Shown: positions 17,884 through 27,660, counted from the stretch's first letter. The stretch is 64,000 bases of DNA from Rhodanobacter sp. A1T4 (GCF_014207185.1 NZ_JACHCP010000004.1:372001-436000), one strand, 5' to 3'. Made by a program: numbers and translations. Notes: a model not told the origin generated them from the sequence alone.

Positions 17884-20154
17884 TCAGCGCGGTAGTCGGG
17901 TCAGTCGGGTTTTGCCGTTGGCATCGCGATCGATCGTGATGTCGTAGCGCTTGCCGCGAAAAGTAATGTGTTTGAGAGTCAGCGATTTCCACGTCGGTGG
18001 CAGTGCGGGCGCATAGGCTTCGGTGAGACCGTTATCGTCGATACGCAAGCCACTGAGTCCGTAAACCAGGCTCTGCACAAAGCCTGCCGAGGTAGCGAGT
18101 ATGTAGCCGGCATTGTTGGATGCGGTTTCGCTACGCACGTTGTAAGGCGGCTTGAGGAAACCGACCAGGTTGCGCTGCAGCCATTCGCCGGCGGTCTTGC
18201 CATCGCCTACTTCGGCGGCGGCGGTGGCGAGCATCACCATCATCATTTCGTTCGGGTCGTTGCCGTGGACTTTGAGTTCTTCCAGTTGAAAATCGAAGTC
18301 GTTCTTGCGGATTTCAGGCGACATCGGCAAATCGAGGTTGGGGTACATCAGCCATGCCAGCGACGAGCCCATCCAGGTGATCTTGTCATGCGGCACCGAC
18401 GCATCGAAATCGAGATGGCGCTGCGCTTTGGCATCGAACGGGATGTACATCTTCTTCGAGATGTCGGCCCACTGTGGATCGGGCGATGCCCCAACCTTGA
18501 TGGCTGCTGCAGTGGCAATGTCCAGCGCCTTGCGTGCGGCCGCGTTGGTAAAGGAGTCATTCGGCACGTCATCGTAGGCTTCGTCGGGCGAGGTGACGTG
18601 CAGGATCTCGTAGCGGTCGTTTGCCTTGTCATAGTTGACACGGCTTACCCAGAAGTCGGCGACCTCCTTGATCACCGGCCAGCCGTTGGCCTTCAGCCAG
18701 GCGCTGTCACCGCTGGCGAGGTAGTACTGCCACTGCGCGATGGCGACATCCGCATTGACGTGAATCTCGCGGAACACGCCGTAGGCAAAATGTGGTGTGT
18801 AATCGATGCCGGTTTCCGGATCGGCTTCCCACGGATACATGGTGCCTTTGGCGCCATACTGGATGGCTCGTTCGCGTGCTGGTTGCATGGTGCGATGGCG
18901 AAACATCACGATGGGTTTCGCGCGGTCCGGGTGCAGCAGCAGCAGGGCGGGGAACACCCACGAATCGGAATCCCAGAACGCGTGGCCAGCGTAGTTGGGC
19001 GTCAGCGCGCAGGCGCCCATCGGCCACGCTGTGCCGCTGGTGGAATTGGACAGCAGGTAATACAGATCGGAATGCACGGCCTGCTGCACTTTGGCATCGC
19101 CGTCGATCACGATGTCCGACTGCCACAGGGTGTGCCACGCGATCTGATGGGCAACGAGCAGCTTGTCGAAGCCGGTGCTGCGCGCTTTTTTAGCCAGTGC
19201 AGCGGTGGCTGACGCGTCTCCGCCCCAGCTTTCGCGCGACATCGCCACGTACTTGGTGAAGCTGTAGGCGTGGCCTTTGTGCACGGGCACTTTCATGTTG
19301 AGCGCGAGTTGGTAGGTGCTCTTGTCCAGCGTGATGTCACTGGGCTTGATGCCTTTGGGCAGTTCGATCGCTGCGGCCTCGGCCATGTGCAAGCCTTGCT
19401 CGGCCTTGCCGTCGAGTTGCAAGGTCAAATCCTTCGTACTGCCGTCATCGTTCGAGACGTTTGTATCGCCGTGATACCAGACCGGCGCACGATCGGCGGT
19501 GCGATAGTTGACCGGTTCGGTCACCGACATGTTATTCGCGGCCACGGCGGCTAGCATCTCGTCGCCGGTCATCTTGCCGATAGGGAAGCGTGGCTGATGC
19601 GGCGCCCAGATATTCAGCGGAAACGACAGCTGCACGGTGCCGTCGAATTCCGGTGTGATCGTGATACGCGTCGCGGCCAGATGCGTATCCGCCTGGCTGA
19701 CGAAGGTAGTGATTTCGATGCGCGTGGATTTCTGGCTGTCGTCGGTGTAACGGTAGCGCGTGGTCAACGTGCCGTTGTGCATGTCCAGCGTCTGCTGGTA
19801 ATCACTGAAGGACTTGTCACTGAGCAGAGTGCGGTTGAGCCAGAACTCGCCGGCGGTGGATTTGCCGGTGCTGTAATCGATGCCGCTCCAGCCGGGAATC
19901 GCTGCAGGGCGAGCGATGTCGTCCTTGGCGTAATCCATGAACGCAACCATGTAGGCGAGATTGGCTTCGCTGCCGCGCACCGAAGTCATCGTCGAGAAAT
20001 AGCCGTTGGCCAGATAGCTCGGGAAATAGTTGTCGAAATTCTTCGATGTCGCGGTCAGCACGAAGCTCGGATCGGTGGCTGCATGGGTCACCACGGGTGC
20101 GCTGAAAGCGAGCGCGACGATCAGAGGCGACAGGAGTCGATGGGTAAGCGTCAT
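17884..20154 (-). CDS. Secreted GH65-family glycoside hydrolase (kojibiose/trehalose hydrolase-like)
   Basis: A 756-residue exported enzyme with a signal peptide ending near THAATD, an N-terminal beta-sandwich and an (alpha/alpha)6 barrel. GH65 hallmarks: FWDSDSWVFPALLLLHP, MYPWEADPETG, and TSPDEAYDD with the probable general acid Glu525. The C-terminal SETASNNAGYIL segment holds Glu676, a candidate general base as in GH65 hydrolases such as kojibiose hydrolase and the ATHL1 glucosidase; phosphorylases use phosphate instead. This suggests hydrolysis outside the cytoplasm of an alpha-glucosidic bond, unlike the cytoplasmic GH65 phosphorylase encoded in the same operon. Substrate (kojibiose, trehalose, nigerose or a glucosyl-galactose) is not resolved. 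Confidence 0.85.
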   Translation of the reverse strand: MTLTHRLLSPLIVALAFSAPVVTHAATDPSFVLTATSKNFDNYFPSYLANGYFSTMTSVRGSEANLAYMVAFMDYAKDDIARPAAIPGWSGIDYSTGKSTAGEFWLNRTLLSDKSFSDYQQTLDMHNGTLTTRYRYTDDSQKSTRIEITTFVSQADTHLAATRITITPEFDGTVQLSFPLNIWAPHQPRFPIGKMTGDEMLAAVAANNMSVTEPVNYRTADRAPVWYHGDTNVSNDDGSTKDLTLQLDGKAEQGLHMAEAAAIELPKGIKPSDITLDKSTYQLALNMKVPVHKGHAYSFTKYVAMSRESWGGDASATAALAKKARSTGFDKLLVAHQIAWHTLWQSDIVIDGDAKVQQAVHSDLYYLLSNSTSGTAWPMGACALTPNYAGHAFWDSDSWVFPALLLLHPDRAKPIVMFRHRTMQPARERAIQYGAKGTMYPWEADPETGIDYTPHFAYGVFREIHVNADVAIAQWQYYLASGDSAWLKANGWPVIKEVADFWVSRVNYDKANDRYEILHVTSPDEAYDDVPNDSFTNAAARKALDIATAAAIKVGASPDPQWADISKKMYIPFDAKAQRHLDFDASVPHDKITWMGSSLAWLMYPNLDLPMSPEIRKNDFDFQLEELKVHGNDPNEMMMVMLATAAAEVGDGKTAGEWLQRNLVGFLKPPYNVRSETASNNAGYILATSAGFVQSLVYGLSGLRIDDNGLTEAYAPALPPTWKSLTLKHITFRGKRYDITIDRDANGKTRLTRLPR

Positions 20155-20221
20155 GTCATTTCCGTTTTGAATACAGCGGTAGTGCCAAGCTGAGTGGTGA
20201 AATTCATGGGTATGTACGGGA

Positions 20222-21484
20222 TTATTTTGCGACCAGTGTCACCGGCGCCGACACAACGGCGCGATCAGTTTCACGCTTGAAAAAGAACAGCGTGATCAGC
20301 ACCAGGCCCATTGGTATCAGTGAAAAGTAGAAGGCATGAATACCGTCGAAGCTGGAGAAGACTCTGGCCGTAATGTATGAGCCCAGTGTGCCGCCGAGCG
20401 CGGAAAACACCACGATCAGACCGGTCATGGCTGCGTGCATTGGCTTGGGTAGCGAGCTCAGAGCGACCGAGTTGATGACCGGATAGATCGGCGCCATCAG
20501 CAGGCCGATCAGTGGAATAAGATAGGCAGCGGTCGGTGCGTTGAACCAGCTGATATCCGTTCGTGCCACTACGCCACGTGCCAGCGGCAACACCACGATG
20601 ACCAGCACGCCCATGCTGATCACGCAGACATTCAGAAGCACATACCAGCGCACGCGTTTCAGCACGATACCTGCGCCGATGCGGCCCAGCGCGGTCATCC
20701 CGGCGAGGATGCTGGCAAACTGGATACTCATGGCGTTGGGTAGCTTGAGAATTTCGTTGTTGAATGTCGGCAGCCAGGTGCCGAAGCTCTGTTCGATCAG
20801 CACATAGAGAAATGCCGAGGCCAGAAACACATAGACCAGCGGGCGCACGAACAGACGAAACATTTCCATCAGTGAATCGACGAACGAGTTGTTGTGCCCA
20901 TGCGAATGGGCGGGACTCTCATCCAATGTGCTGGTGGCCAGCAGTGCGATCACTGCCGCACATAATCCGGCCAGCAGCCAGTAGACGTTGAACCACACCG
21001 GATTGCCCGGATGCGCGCGATCGACATAACCGCTGAAGATCCAGTTGCCGGACAGCACACCAACCATGAACATGCCTTCGATGAAATTGGTCAGCCGCGA
21101 GTGTGCGGTCTTGTCGGTGGTGAGCAGGCCGATCGACGAATACACGCCGACCTTGGCCAGTGCGAACGAAATGCCCACGCAAGCGAACAGTAGTCGCGTG
21201 GTCAGGAAAGTGGGGTAGATCGGCATCAGCAGGCAGGCGCCGCCGACGATGGCCAGCGCAAGCATCATCGATCGCTTGTAACCTGCCAGCGGAATAAACG
21301 ATGCGACCAGAAACGACGTGAGTGCAATCGACAGATCCTTGTAGCGTTCGAGCGAACTGGCTTCGGGCTTGTCGATGCCGAACGTGGCGATGGATTGCAG
21401 GATCACCGTGCCGACGCTGTTGAGGAGGATCGCGAAGATCATGTAGATCAACACCAGCGCGGCGATCATGCGAAATCGGTTCAT
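20222..21484 (-). CDS. MFS sugar permease
   Basis: A 420-residue major-facilitator protein with about 12 membrane segments and a His-rich central loop (SPAHSHGHNN). Start MNRFRMIAALVL was chosen over 13 upstream residues that are unlike a transporter start. It most resembles FucP/YihN/TsgA-like carriers, but the subgroup is less clear than for the permease of the mannose locus. It lies between the TonB receptor and secreted GH65 genes, so it likely carries the disaccharide or its hydrolysis product across the inner membrane to the GH65 phosphorylase. Confidence 0.85.
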   Translation of the reverse strand: MNRFRMIAALVLIYMIFAILLNSVGTVILQSIATFGIDKPEASSLERYKDLSIALTSFLVASFIPLAGYKRSMMLALAIVGGACLLMPIYPTFLTTRLLFACVGISFALAKVGVYSSIGLLTTDKTAHSRLTNFIEGMFMVGVLSGNWIFSGYVDRAHPGNPVWFNVYWLLAGLCAAVIALLATSTLDESPAHSHGHNNSFVDSLMEMFRLFVRPLVYVFLASAFLYVLIEQSFGTWLPTFNNEILKLPNAMSIQFASILAGMTALGRIGAGIVLKRVRWYVLLNVCVISMGVLVIVVLPLARGVVARTDISWFNAPTAAYLIPLIGLLMAPIYPVINSVALSSLPKPMHAAMTGLIVVFSALGGTLGSYITARVFSSFDGIHAFYFSLIPMGLVLITLFFFKRETDRAVVSAPVTLVAK

Positions 21485-21578
21485 GGGGTTCTGCTCATCG
21501 TGAATCTTTCGGGATTGCCACACGGATCACCTTGCGGACAACGCGCCAGATGTTGAGCTGCAGCATCACAGCGAGTAT

Positions 21579-21604
21579 GTAGGCGGAGTGAGGGCTCCGC
21601 CTAC
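21579..21604. repeat. REP-like GTAG hairpin between receptor and permease genes
   Basis: A perfect 10-bp stem (GTAGGCGGAG with CTCCGCCTAC) with a 6-base loop in the 168-bp gap. It begins with GTAG and ends with CTAC, as do GTAG-headed REP elements of Xanthomonadales such as the SMAG elements. No U-tract follows on either strand, so it is not a standard terminator. It may stabilise the receptor mRNA end. No second copy was noticed in this window. Confidence 0.45.
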
Positions 21605-21652
21605 AGTGACGCCACCACGAGAAACGGTGTGACCCGGGCTGTGGATGGCCGC

Positions 21653-24193
21653 TTAGAACTTGTACTTCACCTGGAAGTTGACCTCACGGCCCTCGATCGA
21701 GCGAGCCAGAATGACGCCATCGGTGCTGGCAAAGCCGAATAGACGTGCGTTGCCTTCGGTGATGCCGGTCTGGTTGGTCAGGTTGGTGCCTTGCAGGCTG
21801 AGATCCCAGTACTGACCGATATCGGCACTCACACCGAAGCTAAGGTCGTAGTAATGGCCCAGCGGCTGCTGTTCGATCAGGTCGCCATAGCGAGCGCCCA
21901 CGTACTCGTAGGTGAGCCAGAACTTCATACCGCCCCAACCGGTCGGCACTTCGTACGCTGGGGTCACGCGACCCTGGTACTTTGGTTGACGCTGCAGAAC
22001 CATTCCGTTGATGCTCGTGCACGCAGCGAGGCCAGCCTGCGTGGTGTACGGCGTGCAGCCGGAGTCATGAGTGTAATGGCCATCCATGTAATCGCCGGTC
22101 AGCGCGACGGTGAAATGGTCGAATGGCTTGACCGTGGTTTGCAGGTTGACGCCCTTGGTTTCAGAGCCGTAGTCGATCGTGAACTGGCCCGTATCCGTCG
22201 TCGTGGTGTAGGGGACATTGTAGAAGAGCTTGCGATAGACACTGACGCTGGTATAGCTCCAGTCGTTCTGGAGCTTGAAGCCCAGCTCCATATTGTGGAT
22301 CTTCTGCACCGGCTGCTGCGGGTCGCCGCGCAGATCGTCGAAGCCAGGGAAGTGAACGCCATCATTGATGCGCACATAGGCGCTCATGTTGTCGTTGAAT
22401 TCGTAGTTGGCGCCGATGGTCCACGATGGTGCCGTCTTCGAGTAGGGGATATAGGTATTTCCGGCTACGAGGTAGGTCGAGCCATTGTTGTAGAGCGTGT
22501 AGGGGTTGTTATCCAGGTCACCCGTAGCGGTGTTTTGCACTCGACCATTCGCCTCCTGGTGTTCTTCGCGCACACCGGCGTCGAACAGCCATTGGCCGAC
22601 CTTCCACGAATCGGTGAGGAAGAACGCCGTGTTGGTTGCATTCCAGGCTTCGTAGACGGCGGTGGACGGACCGCTTGCCAAGCCCTGCGAGTTGGTCAGG
22701 TTGTAGGTATTAGTGCCGTTGCTCAGGGTGACTACGACCGGATTCGGGTTGCTCTTGGCTTGCAACAGCACGTTGTTGCCCAGGTACCAGGTATCGTGGT
22801 CGTTGTAGACGGCCTCGTAATTGCCGAATGTCAGCGTGTTGCCGTCGAACAGTTCCTTGCTGATATGGAACTCATTGCTGATGGCCTGAATGTTCTTGTG
22901 TACATACCACAGGCCTTGCGTGGTGACGTTCTCATTCATATTGGCCGTGCCGCCGTTGGCGTATTTGGCGGTAGCGGTCAGGCCGGCGGGTAGTCCATCA
23001 GCGGTCTCAGCGCTCGAGATGTAGCTGGCCAGCGTGGTCGGATTGTTGCCGGTGCTGAAGAACGAGATCGTGTTCATCTGACCGCCAGTCAGATTGAATT
23101 TGTCCGAAATCGACCAGCCGTCACCGAGGTCCATGTCGAAGTTGCCACCGAACATGTGTACGTCGGCACCACGCCCTTTAGCCAGATCGAGGTTCCGGCT
23201 GCCGGGCGTGCAGCCGGTGGTATAGCAGGGCGTGGTCTGGATCGTCGTGTAGCGATCTGCATTGCTGCCAAAGGTACCGGTCAGCGCGTTGAAGCCCGGA
23301 TAGTCGGAGAACTGCCCCTTGCTCGGGTTGAGGATCGGCGTGTCGGTGACGAACTGGTTGTGGTCTTTCAGGTCGCGCGCATAGAACATCAACGTGCCGC
23401 CGTTGTCGAAGTCATGCGTCAGCGTTGCGGTCAGCGAACCACCATTGTCTGCGGCGAACTGCGGGTCGCGTACACCATCGGACTTGCGATAGAAGCCGCC
23501 GATGCTGGCGTACCAGCTGGGTGCAATCTGGAAGCCATAGAAGCCGTCCAGACGCTCCATGCCTTCGGAGCCGTAGGTCAAGCCCACATCGCCCGATGGC
23601 ACTTCGGTGCCTTGTTTGAGGATGAAGTTCGCGGTCACGCCCGGTTGGCCATTGCCGTACAACACGGCGGGGCCGCCCTGCACAATTTCCGCCCGATCGA
23701 TGGTGTCGTCGAGACGAAACATCGAGGAGTTGTCCATGAACGACAACGTCGACATCGGGTACAGCGGCGAGCCGTTCAACTGGAACGTGACGTATGGCGC
23801 ATCGCCGCCGCCCGGGAAGCCGGCGACTTCGATATTCGCGCCGGTCTGGCCGCCGGAGGACTCCGGATAGACGCCGGGTGACATCTTCAGCAAATCGGCC
23901 GAGCTCTTGGGATTGGCTTCTTTGATCTGCTGTGCCGTCGCCGTGGTGACCGAGTAGCTGGCATCGATCTTCTTCACGCCGCCACTGGTGGCCGTGCCGG
24001 TGACCACAACCTGCTGCAGGTTCTTTGTGTCGGCGGCATTGGTGGCTTGCTGCGGGTTTTTCTTCGTAGGTTGCAGTGCGTTCGGATTTGCGTCTTGCGG
24101 TTGCTGATTGTCCTGTGCCATCACGGCACCCGACATCAGGATGGCTGTGATGGCCGCGGACAGAGTCAATCGGATCAGCTGTTTTTTGTTCAT
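21653..24193 (-). CDS. TonB-dependent outer-membrane receptor of the GH65 sugar operon
   Basis: An 846-residue outer-membrane active transporter. Signal peptide (ILMSGAVMAQD), a Gln/Asn-rich linker, a TonB-box-like VVVTGTA, a plug domain (DLLKMSPGVYPESSGG, DDTIDRAEIVQGGPAVLYGNGQPG), a 22-strand-type barrel and a C-terminal aromatic strand ending YKF. Start MNKKQLIRLTL was chosen because the signal peptide begins there. It lies 74 bases after the GH65-phosphoglucomutase gene, in one operon with the permease, GH65 hydrolase and esterase, so it should import the oligosaccharide across the outer membrane. The ligand is not recognisable from the sequence. Confidence 0.93.
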   Translation of the reverse strand: MNKKQLIRLTLSAAITAILMSGAVMAQDNQQPQDANPNALQPTKKNPQQATNAADTKNLQQVVVTGTATSGGVKKIDASYSVTTATAQQIKEANPKSSADLLKMSPGVYPESSGGQTGANIEVAGFPGGGDAPYVTFQLNGSPLYPMSTLSFMDNSSMFRLDDTIDRAEIVQGGPAVLYGNGQPGVTANFILKQGTEVPSGDVGLTYGSEGMERLDGFYGFQIAPSWYASIGGFYRKSDGVRDPQFAADNGGSLTATLTHDFDNGGTLMFYARDLKDHNQFVTDTPILNPSKGQFSDYPGFNALTGTFGSNADRYTTIQTTPCYTTGCTPGSRNLDLAKGRGADVHMFGGNFDMDLGDGWSISDKFNLTGGQMNTISFFSTGNNPTTLASYISSAETADGLPAGLTATAKYANGGTANMNENVTTQGLWYVHKNIQAISNEFHISKELFDGNTLTFGNYEAVYNDHDTWYLGNNVLLQAKSNPNPVVVTLSNGTNTYNLTNSQGLASGPSTAVYEAWNATNTAFFLTDSWKVGQWLFDAGVREEHQEANGRVQNTATGDLDNNPYTLYNNGSTYLVAGNTYIPYSKTAPSWTIGANYEFNDNMSAYVRINDGVHFPGFDDLRGDPQQPVQKIHNMELGFKLQNDWSYTSVSVYRKLFYNVPYTTTTDTGQFTIDYGSETKGVNLQTTVKPFDHFTVALTGDYMDGHYTHDSGCTPYTTQAGLAACTSINGMVLQRQPKYQGRVTPAYEVPTGWGGMKFWLTYEYVGARYGDLIEQQPLGHYYDLSFGVSADIGQYWDLSLQGTNLTNQTGITEGNARLFGFASTDGVILARSIEGREVNFQVKYKF

Positions 24194-24267
24194 TAGGTTT
24201 TTACTCCCCACCAGTTTATTTATGATTTCGTCGCATGCTTGAGGTGCGGCCGCACCAGGTTCGCCGT

Positions 24268-27200
24268 TCAAATGGTTGTAAACATGCCGATGTCGAATGC
24301 AGCGACGTCCGGCAACACCACATCCGCATCGGGCAGCGCGTGCGCCTGTCCGATCCCTACCGCCGCCATCCCCGCGGCATGAATGCTGGCGATGCCAGCC
24401 GCAGCGTCCTCCACGCCAAGACACTCGCCCGGTGACACACCAAGGGCGCTTGCCGCAGCGAGAAAAATTTCCGGATCAGGCTTGGAGCGACTGATCCGGT
24501 TTGCATCAACCACGTAGTCAAACAACTCGGCGATACCCAGCCGTTCCAGCAGCAGTGGTGCGTTCTTGCTGGCCGATGCCAATGCGGTCTTGAGCCCGGC
24601 TTTTTTCACTGACTCGATCGCGGCACGCGCACCGGGCAGCAGATGCTGCGGTCCGAAATGCTGTACCTGTTCGCGGTAGTAGTCGTTCTTGCGTGCGGCC
24701 AGTGCGAGCTTTTCTTCAAGTGTGTACTGACGTGTCGCACGTTCCAGCACGATATCCAGCGAGGCCAGCCGGTCGACACCTTTCAGGCGTTCGCCAACGG
24801 TATCGTCGAAGTCGACGCCAATTTCGTCGGCAAGTTGTTTCCATGCCGCGTGATGCACGACGGCGGTGTCGGCGATGACGCCGTCCAGATCAAAGATCAC
24901 GGCTTTCAGCGGACGTGGCAAGGTGTGCCGGACTGCTGGCGCATTGACGCAAGGCAGACGCAGCGATTGGCCAGCCTGCAGCTGTTGCGTAACGCCGGCG
25001 TGTAAAAACGTCAGTGCATTGCCGTCGGTAAGGGTGTACAGCACGCCATCCTGATTTACGTCGACGCGTAGGTGTGCATCGCGCCAGCGCAGTCCGAAGC
25101 GATAGCTGGTCCATGCCTCTGGCAATTGCGGTGCAAGTGATGGCTGCTCGTCGCGTACCCGAAAACCTCCGAAGCCCCAGACCAGTGCCAGCCAGCTGCC
25201 GGCCATCGCTGCCATGTGGATGCCGTGCGCAGCGTTGCCGTGCAGATCATCCAAGTCGACCCGTAACGTATCCAGAAAATACTGATAAGCCTTGGCCGCA
25301 TGACCGACCTCGGCAGCGATGACGGCGAAGGTCGATGCTGACAGTGTCGAGTCGTGAACGGTGACGCCTTCGTAGTAGTCGAAATTGCGACGCTTGGCGT
25401 GCGCATCGACATGTTCGCCGGCAAGCATCAGCGCCAGCACGGTGTCTGCCTGTTTGCATACCTGGCGGCGATAGATGCTCAATGGATGCAGGCGCAGCAG
25501 CAGCGGTTGATCGTTCGGAGCATCTGCCAGTTCTGCCGGCATCCGCGGCTTGTCGAGAAAGCCGTCGTCCTGGGGAAAGATATGGAGTTTGGCGTCGACC
25601 GGCAGATACATCGCGTCGGCGGCACACTGCCACTGCGCCACTTCGTTGGCCTGCAGATCGATGCGCGCGGCGAGTGCGGCGTAATCGTCGGGATGCGCTG
25701 CGGCCATCTGCGCTGCGACGGCGGCGGCGTCATTCAGATGACGCTGCGCCATGCGGTTGGTGTAATGGTTGTTGTCGACCAGTGCGGAATATTCGTCGGG
25801 ACCGGTGACTTCGTGGATGCAGAAGGCACCATCCTGGCGTGCGCTGAAGTGGCCGATGGCCAGCCAGATCCGGGCCGTCTCGAACAACATCTCGGCACCC
25901 TGCGACAGCAGGAAGGCGTTATCGCCGGTGGCATCGATGTACAGGCGGATCGCCCACGCGATGTCGGCATTGATGTGGTACTGCGCCGAGCCGCCGGGAA
26001 AATACGACGAGCATTCATCACCGCTGATCGTGCGCCACGCGTACAACGCACCGCGCGGATGATCCAGTTCGCGCGCATGCAAACGTGCGCGGTCGAGTGT
26101 CTGATAGCGGTAGGCCAACATGCTGCGTGCGAGTTGCGGTGCTGTTGATACCAGCGCTGGCAGCATGAAAGCTTCGGCATCCCAGAAATAATGGCCCTCG
26201 TAACCTTCGCCGGTGAGGCCTTTGGCCGCCGTGCTGCTGGTGCCGTCGCGTCCGCTGGACTGGAACAGGTGGAACATGTTGAAGCGCAGCGCCTGCTCGA
26301 TCTCGGCATCGCTGACAGCGAGATCGGTTTCGCGCCAGAACTGTTCGAGCGTGTGGATCTGTCGAGCCAGCAGTGCCGAGTAACCGATCGCCACGCTCGC
26401 TTGCAGGGTTTGCTCGACCTGGCCGACCAGGGTCAGATTCGGCTCGTCATCGCCGGGAGATGACCAGGCGTAGGCCACGTATTTTTCCAACGTGACGCTC
26501 TCGCCCGGCGTCAGCATGCCGGCAAAGACCTGGGATACGCCATCGGGTGCGGAGGAGGCATCATGAAAACGCAGGCTGTCGTTCTGCAGCTGATGCTGCT
26601 GCCCACAGACAAGGCGGATGCGGCTGTTTGCGGTTTGCTGACTGACCCAGCTGAGGGCGTCGCCGGCCTGGGCATCGATCATCTGCAAGCCACCGTGCAG
26701 ATGCGCGCCAATACGGGGGTCGTCGCCCTGTCTGGCTGCACCGTGGGCCGTGTTGATCGTCGATTCCAGGCTGATGGGCCCGGTGTAGTCGACCGACGTC
26801 ACCTGATAGCGGATCGCCAGCAGGCCGGGCTCATCCAGTGCCACGATGCGTTGTGCCGTGATTTCCAGTGTGGCGCCGGTTGGCGCGCGCCAGCTCAACT
26901 CGCGCCGATAGCAGCCGCTACGCAGGTCCAGCATCCGCTCGAAGCCGAGCCACTCGCCCTCGCTCAGCCGGACTGGCGCGTTGCCGAGTTGCAGGCGGAT
27001 GCCGGTGGCATCGGCAACGGGCACGCGCGTATCGGTGGTGCGGGCATAGCCGGTAAAGCGTTCGTGATAGTTGATCGGCGAGCGTTCCCACGCCGCCGCC
27101 AGGAAGCTGCCCTGGGTTGCGCTTGGATACTCTTCGAGCCCGCCGCGCACACCGAGTGCACCATTGGCCAGGGCGAACAAGCTCTCTTCCTGGGCGAAAT

Positions 27201-27300
27201 CGGCAGGGTTGTTGCCGCGGCGAACGACCCGCCACGGATCAACGGATAGGGCGTTGAAAGCGGCCAGCTCGGAAGTTTTCCCCTGTGTTGCTACTTGCAT
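24268..27300 (-). CDS. Fusion of GH65 disaccharide phosphorylase and beta-phosphoglucomutase
   Basis: A 1010-residue cytoplasmic fusion. Residues about 20-790 form a GH65 phosphorylase (maltose, trehalose, kojibiose or nigerose class) with GHYFWDAEAFMLP and the general acid Glu503 (VTGPDEY). Residues about 798-1010 form a HAD beta-phosphoglucomutase with Asp804/Asp806 (FDLDGVIADT), SASKNA and SKPDPEIF motifs. Phosphorolysis gives beta-glucose-1-phosphate, which the second domain would turn to glucose-6-phosphate in the same polypeptide. The start MQVATQGK at 27300 was preferred to an upstream ATG at 27387, which would place the N-terminus inside the operator region. First gene of the operon, divergent from lacI. 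Confidence 0.9.
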   Translation of the reverse strand: MQVATQGKTSELAAFNALSVDPWRVVRRGNNPADFAQEESLFALANGALGVRGGLEEYPSATQGSFLAAAWERSPINYHERFTGYARTTDTRVPVADATGIRLQLGNAPVRLSEGEWLGFERMLDLRSGCYRRELSWRAPTGATLEITAQRIVALDEPGLLAIRYQVTSVDYTGPISLESTINTAHGAARQGDDPRIGAHLHGGLQMIDAQAGDALSWVSQQTANSRIRLVCGQQHQLQNDSLRFHDASSAPDGVSQVFAGMLTPGESVTLEKYVAYAWSSPGDDEPNLTLVGQVEQTLQASVAIGYSALLARQIHTLEQFWRETDLAVSDAEIEQALRFNMFHLFQSSGRDGTSSTAAKGLTGEGYEGHYFWDAEAFMLPALVSTAPQLARSMLAYRYQTLDRARLHARELDHPRGALYAWRTISGDECSSYFPGGSAQYHINADIAWAIRLYIDATGDNAFLLSQGAEMLFETARIWLAIGHFSARQDGAFCIHEVTGPDEYSALVDNNHYTNRMAQRHLNDAAAVAAQMAAAHPDDYAALAARIDLQANEVAQWQCAADAMYLPVDAKLHIFPQDDGFLDKPRMPAELADAPNDQPLLLRLHPLSIYRRQVCKQADTVLALMLAGEHVDAHAKRRNFDYYEGVTVHDSTLSASTFAVIAAEVGHAAKAYQYFLDTLRVDLDDLHGNAAHGIHMAAMAGSWLALVWGFGGFRVRDEQPSLAPQLPEAWTSYRFGLRWRDAHLRVDVNQDGVLYTLTDGNALTFLHAGVTQQLQAGQSLRLPCVNAPAVRHTLPRPLKAVIFDLDGVIADTAVVHHAAWKQLADEIGVDFDDTVGERLKGVDRLASLDIVLERATRQYTLEEKLALAARKNDYYREQVQHFGPQHLLPGARAAIESVKKAGLKTALASASKNAPLLLERLGIAELFDYVVDANRISRSKPDPEIFLAAASALGVSPGECLGVEDAAAGIASIHAAGMAAVGIGQAHALPDADVVLPDVAAFDIGMFTTI

Positions 27301-27660
27301 GTCCACGAGCTCACGCTGACTTTTGGTGAAGGCACTACGGGGGAAGACGCATGATCTTCCGTCGAATGGCGGCGAGCTTGCCAGCAAATGATATCGTTAT
27401 CAAGATATCGTTATCATTTGCTGAGGCGCCACTGCAGATGGGGTGTAGCGCAAAAGAAAAAGAGGCCGTGACAGGCAATTCGGGAATTCGAACGACGGCC
27501 AGCTAAGCCGCCATGGACGAATGGGTTGCAACTAGCCAAACTGCAAGACATTGCTGCGTCGCGCCATCCGGTACCTTAGGTGCTCCTGCGATTCAGCGGT
27601 TTTCGCGGAACCTAAGGCAGGCCAATAAAAATGCTGAGCAAGAAGCTAGGGGGCTGAGTC
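27301..27660. promoter_or_regulatory. Divergent promoter region of the GH65 operon and its LacI gene
   Basis: A 360-bp gap between the two divergent genes. The first 120 bp hold the operator cluster described separately; the rest has no gene or clear motif apart from a strong AGGGGG ribosome site 7 bases before the TTG start of the LacI gene. Confidence 0.6.
27382..27423. promoter_or_regulatory. Tandem LacI-type operators inside a larger inverted repeat
   Basis: Two 14-bp sites abut: TGATATCGTTATCA (27389-27402) and AGATATCGTTATCA (27403-27416). Each has the form (T/A)GATA-N-CG-N-TATCA with a central CG, as LacI-family operators do. The pair is enclosed by perfect 12-bp inverted repeats (27382-27393 and 27412-27423, CAGCAAATGATA and its complement). 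The cluster is about 90 bp before the GH65 fusion gene and 240 bp before the LacI gene, so it is the likely site for that LacI protein. Confidence 0.75.
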
